A program made the position numbers and the translations under genes. DNA of 64,000 bases from Euleptes europaea (Eukaryota; Chordata; Lepidosauria; Squamata; Sphaerodactylidae): positions 53,330,659-53,394,658 of the forward strand of contig NC_079318.1 of NCBI RefSeq assembly GCF_029931775.1, given 5' to 3'. Below the pieces are notes generated by a model. It was not told the DNA's origin, searched no databases, and saw only the letters and a program-made list of their open reading frames with translations. This document shows, one piece after another, positions 48,490 through 61,779 of this stretch (position 1 is its first letter; every line of letters starts with the position of its first letter).

Positions 48490-49584
48490 ACTCTATTTAG
48501 ATGGGAAAAACTTCAAGCACCTAACACCTAAATGAAATCATTGTTCAATATCTTGCCATCAAAATGGGACATGTTGAATGCCCCATGTGCCAATTTAATA
48601 TACTTATCCCATCAATTTCCATGGTATTCTTCCATGCTCCAATTTTTTGCATGGCAGACTAGAGAAATCATGGGATCAACATGGGTGGCACTGTCCTTAC
48701 AGGCGAAGGATTGGCAAAATAGGAAGCATTCTGTATATCTGGTGGTCTACTAAAATACTGAATCAGAAGAATAGTAAGTTCCTGTAGAGACAGGCTGTCA
48801 ATTCATTTATACGACTGGATTACTAACTTTCCTGCTCCCCCGCATCCCAGAGGTGTTCATGACTCACTCCCACTTTCAATGTTATAGGGAAAAGCTTGCT
48901 AATGTGAGGCACTGCAGAGGGTGATGGATTTACCACCTTCTCCTGTTATTTCCCCATTTCAACTCCCTTCCTTTAACTTGCAGAGGTATACAGGAGAGCC
49001 GGGGTTCCCAGGCAGAAGTTTCTGCTAACCACCCTGTTCCACCAGCCCTAAATATCTTGGTATAGTTCAGGGGTGGTTAAATTTCTCAAACAGCCACACC
49101 CCAAGATGGCCTGGTGACTCAAGTTCCGAGTATTTCTTGCCCCACTCCACAATTATTATTCAATGTTATCATACCAATGCCCTTTCTGTTCTAACAAGCT
49201 GAAAATTCTTCCCCTTGGAGAATTATTAGTTATAAGCAGGAAATTGCCTTCTTAACTGCTACACCTGCACACATCTTAAAATTAATGCATGTTTCCTTTG
49301 GTTATCTTTGAAGGACATAGAGCTGAAATGCATTGACGCAGGAAGTGCGCTCTGTTCTTTTGTACCACTGTAAGTTTCCTGCTTCAAACCCAAGCCACAC
49401 TATGTGACATTTTACTTTTGTACAGTAGCAATGCACTTAAAAAACAAAACAAAAAACAGGACTTTTCACTGTCTTGGTAAAATGTCAAGGCTCGGGCACT
49501 ATTTAGTTGGGCAGGGATGGCACACCTCAGTCCAAAAAAAGGTCATTTTATTCCCTGACAGCCGTTATTGTTTCCTTCGCAAAA
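48490..49584. other. Upstream of TRAF5, nothing recognised
   Basis: No TRAF5 5' exon or promoter island could be recognised here, and no known repeat. Confidence 0.35.
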
Positions 49585-49690
49585 CAAATAAGGAGTCAAG
49601 TATCCCCTTGAAGACTAACCAAGTTTATTCCAGGGTAAGTTTTAAAGAATTAGGCCTCGTTTCATCTGATGCATATAGAATGAAAAGTCA
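49585..49690 (+). repeat. Fold-back repeat family fragment
   Basis: agtatccccttgaagactaa, ccaagtttattccagggtaa and ctcgtttcatctgatgcat resemble the arm and loop of the element at 61575-61728. Confidence 0.5.
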
Positions 49691-49839
49691 TTTTAGAGAC
49701 TTTTATTAGCAAAATCACAAAATGGGCGGGGGGGGGGTTGTGGCAGAGAGAGACAGAGCGAGCGAGAGCGGTCTGTTAAAAATCTTACAGGACTAAGTCC
49801 TTGTGTAAGGAACTGGAATGGTTGTGGTTGTTACACGTA

Positions 49840-50095
49840 ATGAATTATAAGAGAGGTTCCAGCAGTCTGTTCACACAGTGGCCAACCAGGTGCCTCTAAG
49901 AAGCCACAAACAAGATGACTGCAGCAGCACCATCCTGCCTGTGTTCCACAGCACCTAATATAATAGGCATGCTCCTCTGATACTAGAGAGAATAGGTATG
50001 CAGCATGACTAGTATCCATTTTAACTAATAGCCATGAATACCCCTTTCCTCCATGAATATGTCCACTCCCCTCTTAAAGCCTCCCAAGTTATTAG
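49840..50095 (-). repeat. CR1/L3-like LINE 3' end
   Basis: The plus strand reads ccagcagtctgttcacacag, tggccaaccaggtgcctcta, atgctcctctgatactagag and tgaatatgtccactccc: the reverse of the 3' end of the element at 7130-8058, from the last codons through the UTR. Confidence 0.85.
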
Positions 50096-50099
50096 CAAA

Positions 50100-51484
50100 A
50101 AAAGCAACCTAGGATGCTCCTGAAAATAGTGCTGCAGTAAGGAACCCAAGGCATAGAAAAACATCTGTGTGGAAACGACACAGCTGTGCTAGACCTACTA
50201 CCAAGCTTTCATTTGTCTGCATGAACTTGAACAAAAAATGGAACTAGAAAAAACTAAACCAGAACTAGCACTGTAATGATTAACCTGACTACAGAATGTG
50301 GCTAAAAACTACAGCCACGGTAATCTAGCTGCTTTTGATCTGCAATCTGTCTAGGGATCCAGAGGAGAAGCAGTAAGAAGTCACGAGCATTTAAGAGTAC
50401 AAATAGTGAATTTCCTAGGGTGCATTCAAACATTTTTACTACTTTACAGAAAAAATAAACAATATTGATAATTACCCTATTTTAAAGCTAGATCTCGTTA
50501 AAAGTTTAGACTTATTGTACTTTCCCAATATAAATTAAAATCAAGTGCTATAGTGAAGATGCTTCAGATTTAGCACACAGTGTTTTTAATATGCTTAATT
50601 AAAAATACAATTTACACATACTAAAAAGGAACTGAGACTGTTTGGTGCTGCATACTTTTGCCTTTATTTGCTTCAGTGTACTCATTAATTTGTACTGTGT
50701 TCCTAATTGTTAATACTAATTAGTGCATTCTCCTATTACATTTGATATTCAAGCCTCTGATCATTTCCATATCATAATGAAATAAGACTCGTATAACTTG
50801 AAAACCTCCAGAAGAAGATAAAATTCTAACACATTTACTCATGTGTATTTACAGACATTACAGTCACTGCAGTGAAGAATGCCACAGCTCCCAAAGAAGC
50901 AGTTAATGCTGGAGCTACATTTTTAAATTTAATAACAGCTCCTCATTAAAGCTTTCCCACAGCAGTTTGTGTTGTGTTCAGCATTTATTTAAATACAGAG
51001 AACACACTAATATAAACACATATTTTCTTCTTTAAGTTATTAGCAATATTTGGTTTTATGCAGACTTTTTAAATTAGTGAGCCGATATTTGAATCATTTC
51101 TTTTTTTTAACTTAATTCAGTATAAAACCTTTTACAGAAATTTAAGGATCAGCAATGGCTTATACTTGTTATACTGGGGGATGAAAACATGCAGCATTAA
51201 AACTCCAAGGCTTTACATTAACATCTGAATTATATTTTTTAAAAAGACGAAGATACCCTGATTACCCAGGCGCTATTCAGAGGTCAAGGTTTGTTCCAAA
51301 GGGCACAAACCTGGTTTGTGGTCTCACTTGCTTGATCTCCCCCACCCCCACAAAGAGTTTGATTGAAGACTTCTTGGTTTTGGTCTTTGATTTCTACTTT
51401 GTTGTGATGTCTGCTTATGCTGGAACAAATGGAGTTTATTTCTTCCCCGCAAGCCACGATTCTAAGCCAGGATGAAACAAATTC
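50100..51484. other. Intergenic stretch, nothing recognised
   Basis: AT-rich sequence with no exon or recognised repeat. Confidence 0.4.
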
Positions 51485-52075
51485 TAATATGTTTGATTGA
51501 AGAGGAGACGAAGATGGTTATATCATCTCTCAGTCAAGTATTTGAAGGGCTGTCATATAGAGGATGGTGCTGAGTCGTTTTCTGTTGCCCTTGGTCAGAC
51601 CAGAAACAACTGGTTGAAATTAAATCAAAAGAGTTTCTGGCTAAACATTAGGAAGAACTTTCTAACAGTTAGAGTAGTTCCTCAGTGGAATAGGCTTCCT
51701 CGGGAGGTGGTGGGCTCTCCTTCATTGGGAGTTTTTAAGCAGAGGATAGATGGCCATATGTCAGCAATGCTGATTTTATGACCTTAGGCAGATCATGAGA
51801 GAGAGGGCAGGAAGGTTTGCATCAGTGTTTGGCTCTTGGGGCCCTTTCTTGCATGCCCAGGGTACTGCCGATCGCCACTTTAGGATCAGGAAGCAATTTT
51901 CCTCCAGGCCAGGTTGACTAAAGATCCTGAAGGGTTGTTTTTTTTTTGGCCATCTTCTGGGCATGGAGTAGGTAGGTCACTGGGTGTGGGGGGAGGTAGT
52001 TGTGAATTTCCAGTATTGTGCAGGGGGTTGGACTAGATGACCCTGGTGGTCCCTTCCAACTCTATGATTCTAAGA
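51485..52075 (+). mobile_element. CR1 LINE 3' fragment
   Basis: The open stretch 51497-51781 encodes KYLKGCHIEDGAESFSV, NNWLKLNQKSFWLNIRKNFL, VPQWNRLPREVVGSPSLGVF: the same CR1 family as 46430-47463. The 3' UTR ends cttccaactctatgattcta. It retains a longer 3' UTR with ttttcctccaggccagg. Shorter than the other copy. Confidence 0.9.
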
Positions 52076-52084
52076 CTTCTAAAA

Positions 52085-53000
52085 TGAGGAAGTCTTTGAT
52101 TGCACTCCATGTGCAACTGGAAAAGGGAACCCATGAACATGCCAACCAAGTCCATGTCTGTCACAAACAAACTAATGCTTGTAGCGTCTGCATGCTGTCT
52201 TGGAGTTCTCTGTATCCTCTTTCTCCAGACCATGCACACTTTTATACATCTCTATCATGTCCTTCCTTAGTAATCTTAGTAAGTCCCAAACCTAGCCTTT
52301 TCCTCGTAGTGAAGATGCACCAAGCCCTTGATTATTTGTTGCTCTCTGCCACATTTTTGCTAGTGCTATATTCTTTTTGAGATAGATGTGTACACAGTAT
52401 TCCAAATAGGACATTAGATCTATAACATTACTGTGGCTTTTATTTTCAGCCCTTTCACCTAGCATAGACTTGCCTTTTTACCACTGCTTCAAGAGTTTAA
52501 CATTTTCATTGAGCTATCCACCACAACCTCAGAATCTCTTTCTTTGCCAGTCACCGCCATTTGCCCAATTTGGAAAGATCTTCTTGAAGTTTTTCATGAC
52601 ATACTTTAATTTTCACCACCCTGAATAATTAGGGACCATCCACAAATGTGGCTATTTTATAGCTCAGCAGCAATTCGAGATTATTTATGAATGAATTAAA
52701 CAGCACTGATCCCAACATAACTCCTTGGAAGAATCCACTGTTCACTTCCCTTTGTTGTGAAAATGGTGCTCAGTTGTGCTTCCTGTCAGTCATTATAACC
52801 AGTTAATAACCCATGAGAGGAGCTGTCATCTTATCCCATGACTGTTAAGCTTATTCAGGAGCCTTTAGTAAGAAATACTGTCAGAGGTCTACTGGCTTAC
52901 CCTTATCCATGTGCTTGTTAACACTTCTGAAGAACTCCAAAAAGATGAGTGAAAAGGGACCTCCTTTTACAGATTCCCCATGCAGGGCAAGAAGGTAACT
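52085..53000 (-). mobile_element. CR1/L3-like LINE, antisense, heavily decayed
   Basis: Read on the minus strand it gives an RT-to-C-terminus order of CR1-like blocks: cacatggataagggtaagcc, tgttgggatcagtgctgttt, ggtggatagctcaatgaaaa, ctatttggaatactgtgtac and gacatgatagagatgtataa. Many stops. It abuts the plus-strand CR1 copy tail to tail. Confidence 0.75.
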
Positions 53001-53394
53001 CATTTCAGAACCGCCTTCACTAAGCTGATGTTGTAAATAATGCAATACCCTGTTAAAAAAAATCTGCAAAAACGTTCCTTAAGGCATTTAACATTTGTAT
53101 CACAGCCATTTACAGAACAGTTGTAACTGCACCAAAAGATCAAAAAGAAAAGATGATGGGATGGGATATCGGAAATGGTGGATACGTGCAAAATAATGTT
53201 TTGCTTCAAAGAAACTCTCAAGACATGGTTGAATTTTTATTTCTGCAAGCTGGGCCAAGTATTCTCAATTGCTGAGTCAGAATCTTACTCCTTTTTCAGA
53301 TGAACCTCTGTCGTGGCTCACCTTAGACTCCTGCTCTTCCCTTATACCACGTTGCAATCTGGATGTCATTTGCTAAACAGAGGGTCCTGTACCT

Positions 53395-53520
53395 TTTATT
53401 TATTTATTTATTTGACTTTTATCCCACTCTTTCTCAACAAAGTCAGGCTCAAAGTGGCTAACAAAATTCTATATCATTTATAAACAAGAATATACAAAAC
53501 CAATGTAGAAAGATAAAAAC
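53395..53520 (-). repeat. L2-type LINE 3' end
   Basis: ttatttatttatttatttga, then atcccactctttctcaacaa and gtcaggctcaaagtggctaa is the reverse of a common L2-like 3' terminus in reptiles. Confidence 0.6.
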
Positions 53521-53923
53521 CCAAATTTAACAATATATCTAAAGTACTTAAAAAGATGGTGTCCTCAGTTATCACTTAATAAAGGTGAACAAACAGCAGC
53601 AATAGTCAATTCAGTAACTTGGCAGGACACAGAACCAACCAACAGGGAAGCACAAATCCTGAAAGGAGCCAGCTGGGAGGCCAGCTGGTGTAAACTGTTG
53701 CTGCCCTCAACCACAGGCCCAGTGGAAAATCTCTGTCTTGCAGGCCCTGCAGAACTGAGTCAAGACTTTAATCTCTTACCCTATGATTCTGTTAAAAAAC
53801 CTTTCCATGTATGCATCAGATATGTTCATATATTCCAACAGGAAGGAAGAAATGATTTATGTATTAAACACAGTAGATTGCAGTACAGTTAACAGCCAGA
53901 TGAGAATGAACATACAAAGGTGC

Positions 53924-54090
53924 CTCCTACTGAGCCATACCATTGGGTACAGTGCCGGCTGATTAGCTGCAGCTCTACAGGGTCTCAACTGAAGATCATT
54001 TCCAACAATGAATAATACCAAGGATCCTTATTTTTCAATACTGTCTGCATGCCAAGCACATGCTCTACTACTGAACTGCACTCCCACCCA
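53924..54090 (-). repeat. tRNA-derived SINE, diverged
   Basis: The plus strand has tgcatgccaagcacatgctc then tactactgaactgcactcc, the reverse of the A-box region, with a degraded body. Confidence 0.65.
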
Positions 54091-54221
54091 AAAAGACAGG
54101 ACAGGAAAATGTCTTATTGCTACTTATTCTGATCAATAGAAGAGGGCAGCTCAAGAAAGAGTTTCCAAACTTGAGGGAGTACATTAATTCTAGGATATTT
54201 GCAAATGCATCCAGGGTACTT

Positions 54222-54305
54222 CCCATAGAATCATAGAGTTGGAAGGGACCACCAGGGTCATCTAGTCCAACCCCCTGCACAATGCAAGAAATTAACAACT
54301 ACATC
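54222..54305 (-). repeat. CR1 3' end fragment
   Basis: tagaatcatagagttggaag, ggaccaccagggtcatctag and tccaaccccctgcacaatgc is the exact reverse wording of the CR1 3' end at 47400-47460. Confidence 0.92.
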
Positions 54306-54804
54306 CCCCACACATCCCCAGTGGCAGTGTGTGATCAGTTCTTACATTCCAGGGTTTATAGGAAAACCTGTTTGGATAAAAACTATGCCCATCTAGTTTG
54401 ACATCTCTCGCCCCTACACACACAAAGATACCAGTCAGATCCTCCAGGAAGCTCATATGCAAGGCATAAAAGTAACAACCCTCCCTATTCAGAGGTATAC
54501 TGCTTTTGAACAGAGAGACCTCTGCTAATAGCTATTAAGAAAAGGGAGCCCTGCAACAACTCAAAGGGCAGGGAAAACACACATTACACACATACAGACC
54601 GCCTTTGCATATCCACACAGTCTTCCCTCCACAGAAGCAAGAAACAGACTGGAAGGTGAGGCAAGTAACAGCCAGCTCCAGATTCCCTTTTTCCAGGTGG
54701 AAGTCACCACCTTTCTATATAGCATTTGGGTTGCCATGGTAACTCAAGATTGTCTGAAAAAAATATTGTCTGAACATGTACAGATGTTACCCAGCATTTT
54801 AAGG

Positions 54805-54998
54805 AGGTCTTGTGTGTGTAAAGTGCCGTCAAGTCACAGCTGACTTATGGCGACCCCAGCAAGGGGCTTTCAAGGCAAGTGAGAAGCAGAGGTGGTTTGC
54901 CATTGCCGTCCTCTGCAGAGTCTTCTTTGGTGGTCTCCCTTCCAAGTACTGACCTGCTTAACTTCTGAGATCTGACAATATTGGGCTATACCATGCCA
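54805..54998 (-). repeat. 5S-type SINE
   Basis: The plus strand reads gtaaagtgccgtcaagtcac, agaagcagaggtggtttgcc, tttggtggtctcccttccaa, gcttaacttctgagatctga: tail, linker, C-box and A-box in reverse. Near complete. Confidence 0.9.
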
Positions 54999-55321
54999 CC
55001 TTCCTTCCATTAAGGGGGGGGGGTCTTAAGCCCCCATGTTATTTAAAAAATCATTTTCTGTAGAATTCTAAATTGTAGCCAGGGCTGGCCCCGTTGCACT
55101 ATTTTTTAAATCTGTTTGAGTAATTCCTGTGTATACTATGGACATATATAGCACATTTGAGGATATGTTTATAGTTTAAAATGTGAATATTTTTTGTCAA
55201 CAATTACTTAACTAAAATGTGTATGATGATACTAACCTATGGAAGAATTAAGTGTTTCAAACATTATAAAATTTAATTCTATATCCGGGAAAGCTATATC
55301 CAAATACACTGCTAACCCTGT

Positions 55322-58300
55322 GAAAGAGCCTTGGATACTTACCGTGAAGGGTTCTTCTGCTCAGAGGGACAAAGGGCATCTTCAGGATGGGTGTTTCCGT
55401 TTCCTCTTGGTTCGGGGGGCAGGAATCTAATATGTACATTTTCTAGCCTCCTGGGGTAAACGCCCCTCATTGCCATTTCAAAACTTTCCGAGCCTCTTAT
55501 CATGAGTGAAAACTTGAAATAAACACATTATGTGCAACTGCCGAGAGATTTATTCCCGGAAAAATTCTAAAAATAGTAAGAAAGACTAACCAATAGATAC
55601 CTGGAACTACTAACTAACCCAGAAAAACTAGCAATAGACGTCAGTGCGGGCAAGATGCCCTTTGTCCCTCTGAGCAGAAAAAGCCTTCACGGTAAGTACC
55701 CAAGGCTCTTTCTCTCTCAGAGGGTCCAAAGGGCATCTTCAGGATGGGACATACAAGAGCAGTCCCTTAGTTGGGAGGGTTAAACATCTTGAACTATACT
55801 CTGCAGTACTCGTCTGCTGAATGCGGCGTCTGCCGACGAGTAAAGGTCCAATTTGTAGTGTCGCAAGAAAGTGGACACTGAGGACCAAGTGGCCGCCTTG
55901 CAAATCTCCTCAATGGGAGCCTGTCTGTCAAAGGCTGTGGAAGCGGCCGTGCTTCGCACAGAGTGGGCAGTGATACCCTCTGGAACATGTAGTTTGCTCT
56001 CTAGATAAGCGGTCTTAATGCATGAGGAAATATTACGGCTAATGGATGCCCTAGACATGGGTTTGCCCTTGTTAGGTGGAGAAATGTTAATGAATAGAGC
56101 ATCTGACATTCTTATGGACTGTGTACGAGAGATGTATGTATGTAAGGCTCGTCTCAAATCTAAGGTGTGCCAGGCCTTTTCTTTGGGATTTTTTTTGATT
56201 AGGACAGAAAGAGGGTAATACTATGTCCTGTTCTCTGTGAAACTTCGAGTTGCATTTTGGAATAAAGGAGTGGTTGTGCCTAAGGACGATCTTGTCTTTG
56301 TGAAAAGTGATGAGTCCAGGTCTGATTGAAAGTGCTCCCAACTCAGAAACTCTGCGTGCAGAAATTACAGCCGTTAAAAACAGGGCTTTCATTCTCAGCC
56401 ACTTGAGGCCTACTTGTGTGATTGGCTCAAAGGGCGGTTTAGTGAGGGCTGTTAGCACTGTATGAAGGCTCCAGGTAGGGAACCTGTGTCTGATAGGAGA
56501 AGAAATAAGGCTTAACCCTCTAAGGAAGGACTTAATCTGAGGGTGTTTTGTTAGTCTGTAGCCAGAAATCCTGGGAACAATGGTAGCTATAGAAGCCAGC
56601 TGCCTGCGAAGTGTGGAAGTGGATAAACCCATTTTATGCCCCTCTTGTAAAAATGACAGAATGCCTGCTGTTCTGGGTTTAAGAGGATTGACTGATTTAC
56701 GTCTGCACCATCTAGTGTAAGCCTTCCAGGACATATTGTAAATTCTCTGGGTTGACGGTCTACATGCTGCCTGTATAGTGTGAATGATGTCTGCATTGTA
56801 ACCTAAGTCTGAAAGTCTTTTTTGTTCAATTCCCATACGGTCAGTTTGTACCAACCTGGGTTGGGGTGGCAGATTGGGCCCTAAGTCAGCAGGTCTTGTC
56901 TTTCTGGTAGCCTCCAGTGGTTGTTGTTCGACATCAGTACCAGGGATGAGAACCACGGGCACCTGGGCCAAAATGGGGCTATGAATAGAACGTGTGCTTT
57001 CAGAAGACGTACCCTTCTCAAGACTCTTGGAATGAGAGGGAGAGGCGGGAATGCATAGAGCAGTTCCCTGGGCCATGGGCATACCAGTGCATCTGTCTGC
57101 TCCGCTCCCTGTTGAGTGTACCTGGTGAAATACCTGTTTAATTGGTGGTGGTTGTTTGAGGCAAATAAGTCCACCTGAGGGATTCCAAATTTCTGTGTGA
57201 TGATGTGAAAAACCTCCGGGTGTAGTGACCGTACTGCCTCACTGAGAGTCTCCCTGCTGAGCCAATCCGCTTGAATGTTAACAGCACCCTGTATGTGCTC
57301 GGCTGAGAGTGACGACAGATTTTTCTCTGCCCAAGTCAGTATGTGTAATGCTTCCTTGTGCAAGGCTGAAGACCTCGATCCCCCCTGCTTGTTTAAATGT
57401 GCCTTTGCGGCCACATTGTCCATCTTGATTAGAACGTCCTTTCCCTGAATATGATGCTGGAAGCTCTGAAGGGCTCTGAATATTGCTCTTATCTCTAAGA
57501 TGTTTATGTGAAGTTTTTGTTCCTGGGGGTCCCAGGTGCCTTGTGCCAGGAACTCCTGCAGTGTTGCCCCCCAACCTGTAGGACATGCGTCCGTGTGTAT
57601 TTGTATTGGAATGGGGTGTATAAACCGCAGACCTTTGGACAGGTTGCTCCGGAGAGACCACCATTTCAAACTTTTTCTCTCTTCTTTGGAAAGGATGATA
57701 TTTTTGTCTCTTTTTTTCTGGATGTCTACTTGGTAAGGTCTGAGAAGCCATTGTAAGGGCCTTGCATGAAGGCGAGCCCATTGAATGGTGGGAATACAGG
57801 CTATCATGTGCCCCTGCAGTTTTGCCAGGGACATGAGTTTGGTCGACCTGGCTGTGTAGGCTTTTTTGGCTAGGAAAGCTATCAGGTTGATCTTTTCTTG
57901 CGTGAGAAAGTTTGTTCTTTTTTGTGTCTATGTCTACTCCAAGGTGTTTTATTCTTTGGGAGGGAGACAATTGGCTCTTTTTGTAGTTGATGAAGCCGTG
58001 ACATGTCAACTTTTCTAAGACCTTTTGTGTGTGAGCTAGACTTTGCTGCTTTGAGTCTGTGCAGACTAGTATGTCGTCGAGGTATGGAAAAATTCGGATC
58101 CCCTCCTTGCGCAGATCCGCTATTAGCGTCACCAACACTTTGTTGAATACCCTCGGAGCAGATGTTAACCCGAATGGGAGGGCCCTGAACTGGAAATGCG
58201 CTCCCTGATATGTGAATCTGAGGAAGCGACGGTGAGGGGTGTAAATGAGAATGTGAAGATAAGCCTCTGTGAGGTCTATGGAAGTCATAAAGTCAATTGG

Positions 58301-60788
58301 TCGTAGGGCTTCTGTGACTGACCTCAAAGTTTCCATCTGGAAACGCTTTAGTGGAATAAACTTGTTCAGAAAGTTGAGGACTAGTATGGGTCTCCATCCA
58401 TTTTTGTTTGGGAACTGTAAAGAAAATTGAATAAATTCCTAATGAGCGCTCCTGCAGAGGTACTGTCTCTATGGCCTCGATGTTCAATAGATGTTGTACA
58501 GCTTCTGAGGTCCTTTGTAGTTTGAGTTTGTTCTTTGAAGTTGGGGAGACAACTAATCTGCTGGACGGAGTGCGTGAAAATTCTATTTGGTATCCGTGTG
58601 TGATGATGCTCTCTACCCAATGGTCTGGTTGGGAGGAAGACCATTGATGAAGAAATAGACTGAGCGTTCCTCCCACAGGCGCGCGGTGGTGTCATTGCTT
58701 GTTTTGGTAACCGGGTTTGTTGCCTTGGAAGGAGAATTTGGCCGTCCTATTGAACCTACCCCCTCTACGAAAGGAACTGCGGTTTTGGTTTCACTGAAAC
58801 CTGTGCTGTTCAGGCCTGAATTTCTGAAGTGTGTGGTAAGTTCTAAAAGAAGTGGGTTGAGAAAAACCCCTGGGTTCTTTCTGAAGACTCTTAGGCAGGG
58901 CTTGCTTTTTGTCTTTGGTCTCTACCAAATGGGATCCAATTTATCCCCAAAAAGCCTCTTGCCTTGATATGGGAAACCCATTAGAACAGATTTTGAACGG
59001 TGTTCTATCTGCCAAGGGTGTAACCAGAGTGCCCTTCTAGCTGCTGAGGCAGTGGCTAGTGCTCTAGCCGCAAATGACATTGTATCTAGGGTAGAGTCAG
59101 CTAGGAAGAAAACTGCTTTCAAGGTTCTGGATACCCCTTCGAAAGCTTGCTTCTCTTCCTGAGGTATGAACTGTGCAAGCTTCCTTGTCCAAATTATAGC
59201 TGCCCTAGAAACTAAAGCAGAAGTAATGGAAGAGCTGATGGCTAAGGCAGAAGCCTCGTGTGCCTTTTTACATGCTAGTTCTGCTTTTCTATCAGCAGGG
59301 TCCTTTATCATGGCCTGACCTTCTTCAGTTACAAGATCAGAAGTGTGCAGTGCAGTGACCGGTGCTTCCACTGGGGGCACCTTGAGTAACTCTGCTGTGC
59401 TATGGTGTAGGTTGTAAAACTTTTTAGATGAAAGGGGAAATTGTTTGGATGCCATTGGCTTCTCCCACTCCGACCTCATGAGGGTTAGGAAATAGCCTGG
59501 CACTGGAACTACCCTGTCTGGGGTGTCGTGCATGTGGAAAAATTCCTTGGTTCATTTCTTTCTTTGTGCATGTGAAGTCTCAGAGTCTTCTGTCAGGTCA
59601 AGGGCTGCTAAAGTCTTAGACAATAAAAGGGGAAATTCCTCTCCATTGAAAATTCTAGATTGTTTTGGTTGCTCAATAATGTCCTCTTTGTCTGAACTGA
59701 ACTTGCCCTCCTCTTTGCCATCATCCTCATCTCCAGATGAGGCTGAGGAGTTGCCGCCTTGCACTTGGTGGGATTGGGACCCAGAAGTGTCCTTTAAGGC
59801 TGATTTTGTGGGCCATCTACCATTCCCAGAATTATCTGCCCTACCTCTGGAGTCAGCAGAGGTTTCCAAGGCATGTGCTCCTTGGGAGGAACTTCCCTGA
59901 GAGGAAGGAGAAGGAGGAGGGGGCTGAGCCATTCTTAAGCCCTCAGTAAAGGGCAGAAATTAGGGCAGAAAGTTCTGCTTTTAAGAAAGCTAATCCGCCA
60001 TCTTGGATAATGGGAGGAGCCGCCCTACCGGTAGCTGGAGTCTCCGCAGCTTCGTCCGTCCTTGAGGTGAAGGTAAGCCACCTGTGGACGGGGTTTCGGG
60101 AGTCAAAGGCAAGCCGCCAGCCTCTATGTTCTCCCTTCTCTGGCTGCGAGGGAGTAACGGCCGCCGCCGCTGTAGCCTCCCCGCTGCAAACCGCCACGGA
60201 ATTTCCTCCGCTTTTCGCCGGTGCAGCTGACGAGCGGGTGGCGGGGGAGGTGCATTTAACGCGCCTATTACTAGCCGAGCCGGCTCTCTTGCGCTTACTG
60301 GCGCCGTTCGCCCCGAATTTTGCTTTCCCTTTGCCCCTGGAGTCAGATGCATGGCTGCAGGAGGGCTGGTTGGAGAACGGAGGAGAGCTCCATGGAGCCG
60401 CAGATAGCAGGCTAGGATCTAAATCGCCTTGCGCAATGTAAGAGTCCTCTTGCCTGGCTGCCATTTTGTAGAGCGGAAAGGCTCTCTAATTTTTCCCCCT
60501 TTTCTAATATTTTTTAGGAAGGGAAAAGATAAAGTTATAGGAAGAAGAAAGGATTTAGAAGTAGGACAGAAAAGGAAGGGTTAGAAGGAAAAGGCTAGAA
60601 ATCTATTCCTTTGAAGCAAGAGCTGCAAAAAAGGCTGCTCTCCCGATAAAGGCAGGAAATAGAATGGCAATGAGGGGCGGTTACCCCAGGTGGCTAGAAA
60701 ATTTACATATTAGATTCCTGCCTCCCGAACCAAGAGAAAATGGAAACACCCAGCCTGAAGATGCCCTTTGGACTCTCTGAGAGAGAAT
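55322..60788 (-). mobile_element. DIRS-like tyrosine-recombinase retroelement (fossil)
   Basis: About 5.5 kb, read on the minus strand. It has inverted terminal repeats (left about 55322-55480, right about 60655-60788) and an internal complementary region (about 55636-55750) matching the outer edge of both ends, the DIRS arrangement. In order from its 5' end: a gag-like region (about 60464-58920), reverse transcriptase with a YLDD core (about 58336-57280), RNase H (about 57800-57100) and a tyrosine recombinase (about 57080-55780). Ends, internal complementary region and all parts are present, so it is near full length. Coding is broken in several places and it is treated as a fossil; the well-matched ends suggest it is not very old. 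Confidence 0.9.
55636..55750. repeat. DIRS internal complementary region
   Basis: The left part (gatgccctttgtccctctga through cacggtaagtac) is the complement of the element's left terminus. The right part (ctctcagagggtccaaaggg) is the complement of its right terminus. The family is thought to use this region to template circularisation. Confidence 0.85.
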
Positions 60789-61574
60789 ATATGAGGCTGG
60801 TTCTATCCAGATAATACTTTTTGGCATTTATACTTGTTCAGATAGCAAGCCATATAAACACTGGTGCTTTTTTGCAGTTGCGGCAGCTAGAATCTTTGCC
60901 TATGCACTGCACTAAATTCTGGCTCATAGAATGGAATCATTATCCTAGTCAATTTTAATCCAAGAAAGCTATTTCCAAAAGTGCCTGGAAATGCTTCTTG
61001 TTTTAGAAAATCCGGGGGGGGGGGGGGGAGTATGTGGACAGATGGAAAACCAGCAAATATGTATATGAATTGTTTACCCATAAATTTCTCCTACTGCTAT
61101 CAGTGTCTTGCAGGAAGGAAGCAGGAAGGAAACCACAAGATAAGATTTCGTTTGTCTGTAAATAGGAAACAGATTGTATCAATGTGGATGAAAATGGAAA
61201 AAATGACTGGCATAATTAAGCAGCTAAGAAAATCTCATATAGCGTGAATATAATGGCAAATGAATTTATTGAGGCAAAAAATTGTGGGTGAGAGAGCCCA
61301 TTTCACCAGACGTTGCATTCAGTAGGCCAAGAGATATAGACAAAGCTTCAAAGATCAGAAAGTTTGTGTGTGAGTGGGGGGGGGGGGTTTCCTACAAAAA
61401 GAGGTTAGAAGGCTGAGCTTTCTAACTAAGAGGTGGTTACATTACATTGCAGAACACAGATGAAAACAAGCTCTTGTCAAACAGTAAACAGGCACTCAAC
61501 AGGGTATGGGTCTCTCACACTCTTGATAAATTAACAAAGTATAATGAAACTGAATAGTGCACCTAAATCTGATA
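60789..61574. other. Stretch with poly-G runs, nothing else recognised
   Basis: Runs of G at about 61013-61028 and 61377-61388. No exon or recognised repeat. Confidence 0.4.
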
Positions 61575-61728
61575 AGTCCAGTAGCACCTTAAAGACTAAC
61601 AAAATTTCTGGCAGGGTATGAGCTTTTGTAAGCTACAGCTCACTTCTTCATCTGAAAAAGTGAGCTGTTGCTCATGAAAGCTCATACCCTGCCATAAATT
61701 TTGTTAGTCTTTAAGGTGCTACCGGACT
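61575..61728. repeat. Fold-back interspersed repeat, about 70-bp arms
   Basis: Arm 1 starts agtccagtagcaccttaaag and arm 2 ends gtctttaaggtgctaccgga; the inner ends are agctcactt and aaagtgagct with a loop of about 12 bases. Fragments of the family appear at 8627, about 10540 and 49585. No coding capacity. Confidence 0.85.
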
Positions 61729-61779
61729 CCTACTCTTTCCTACTGCTAGTAACAGACGAACATGGCTACCCATCATGAT

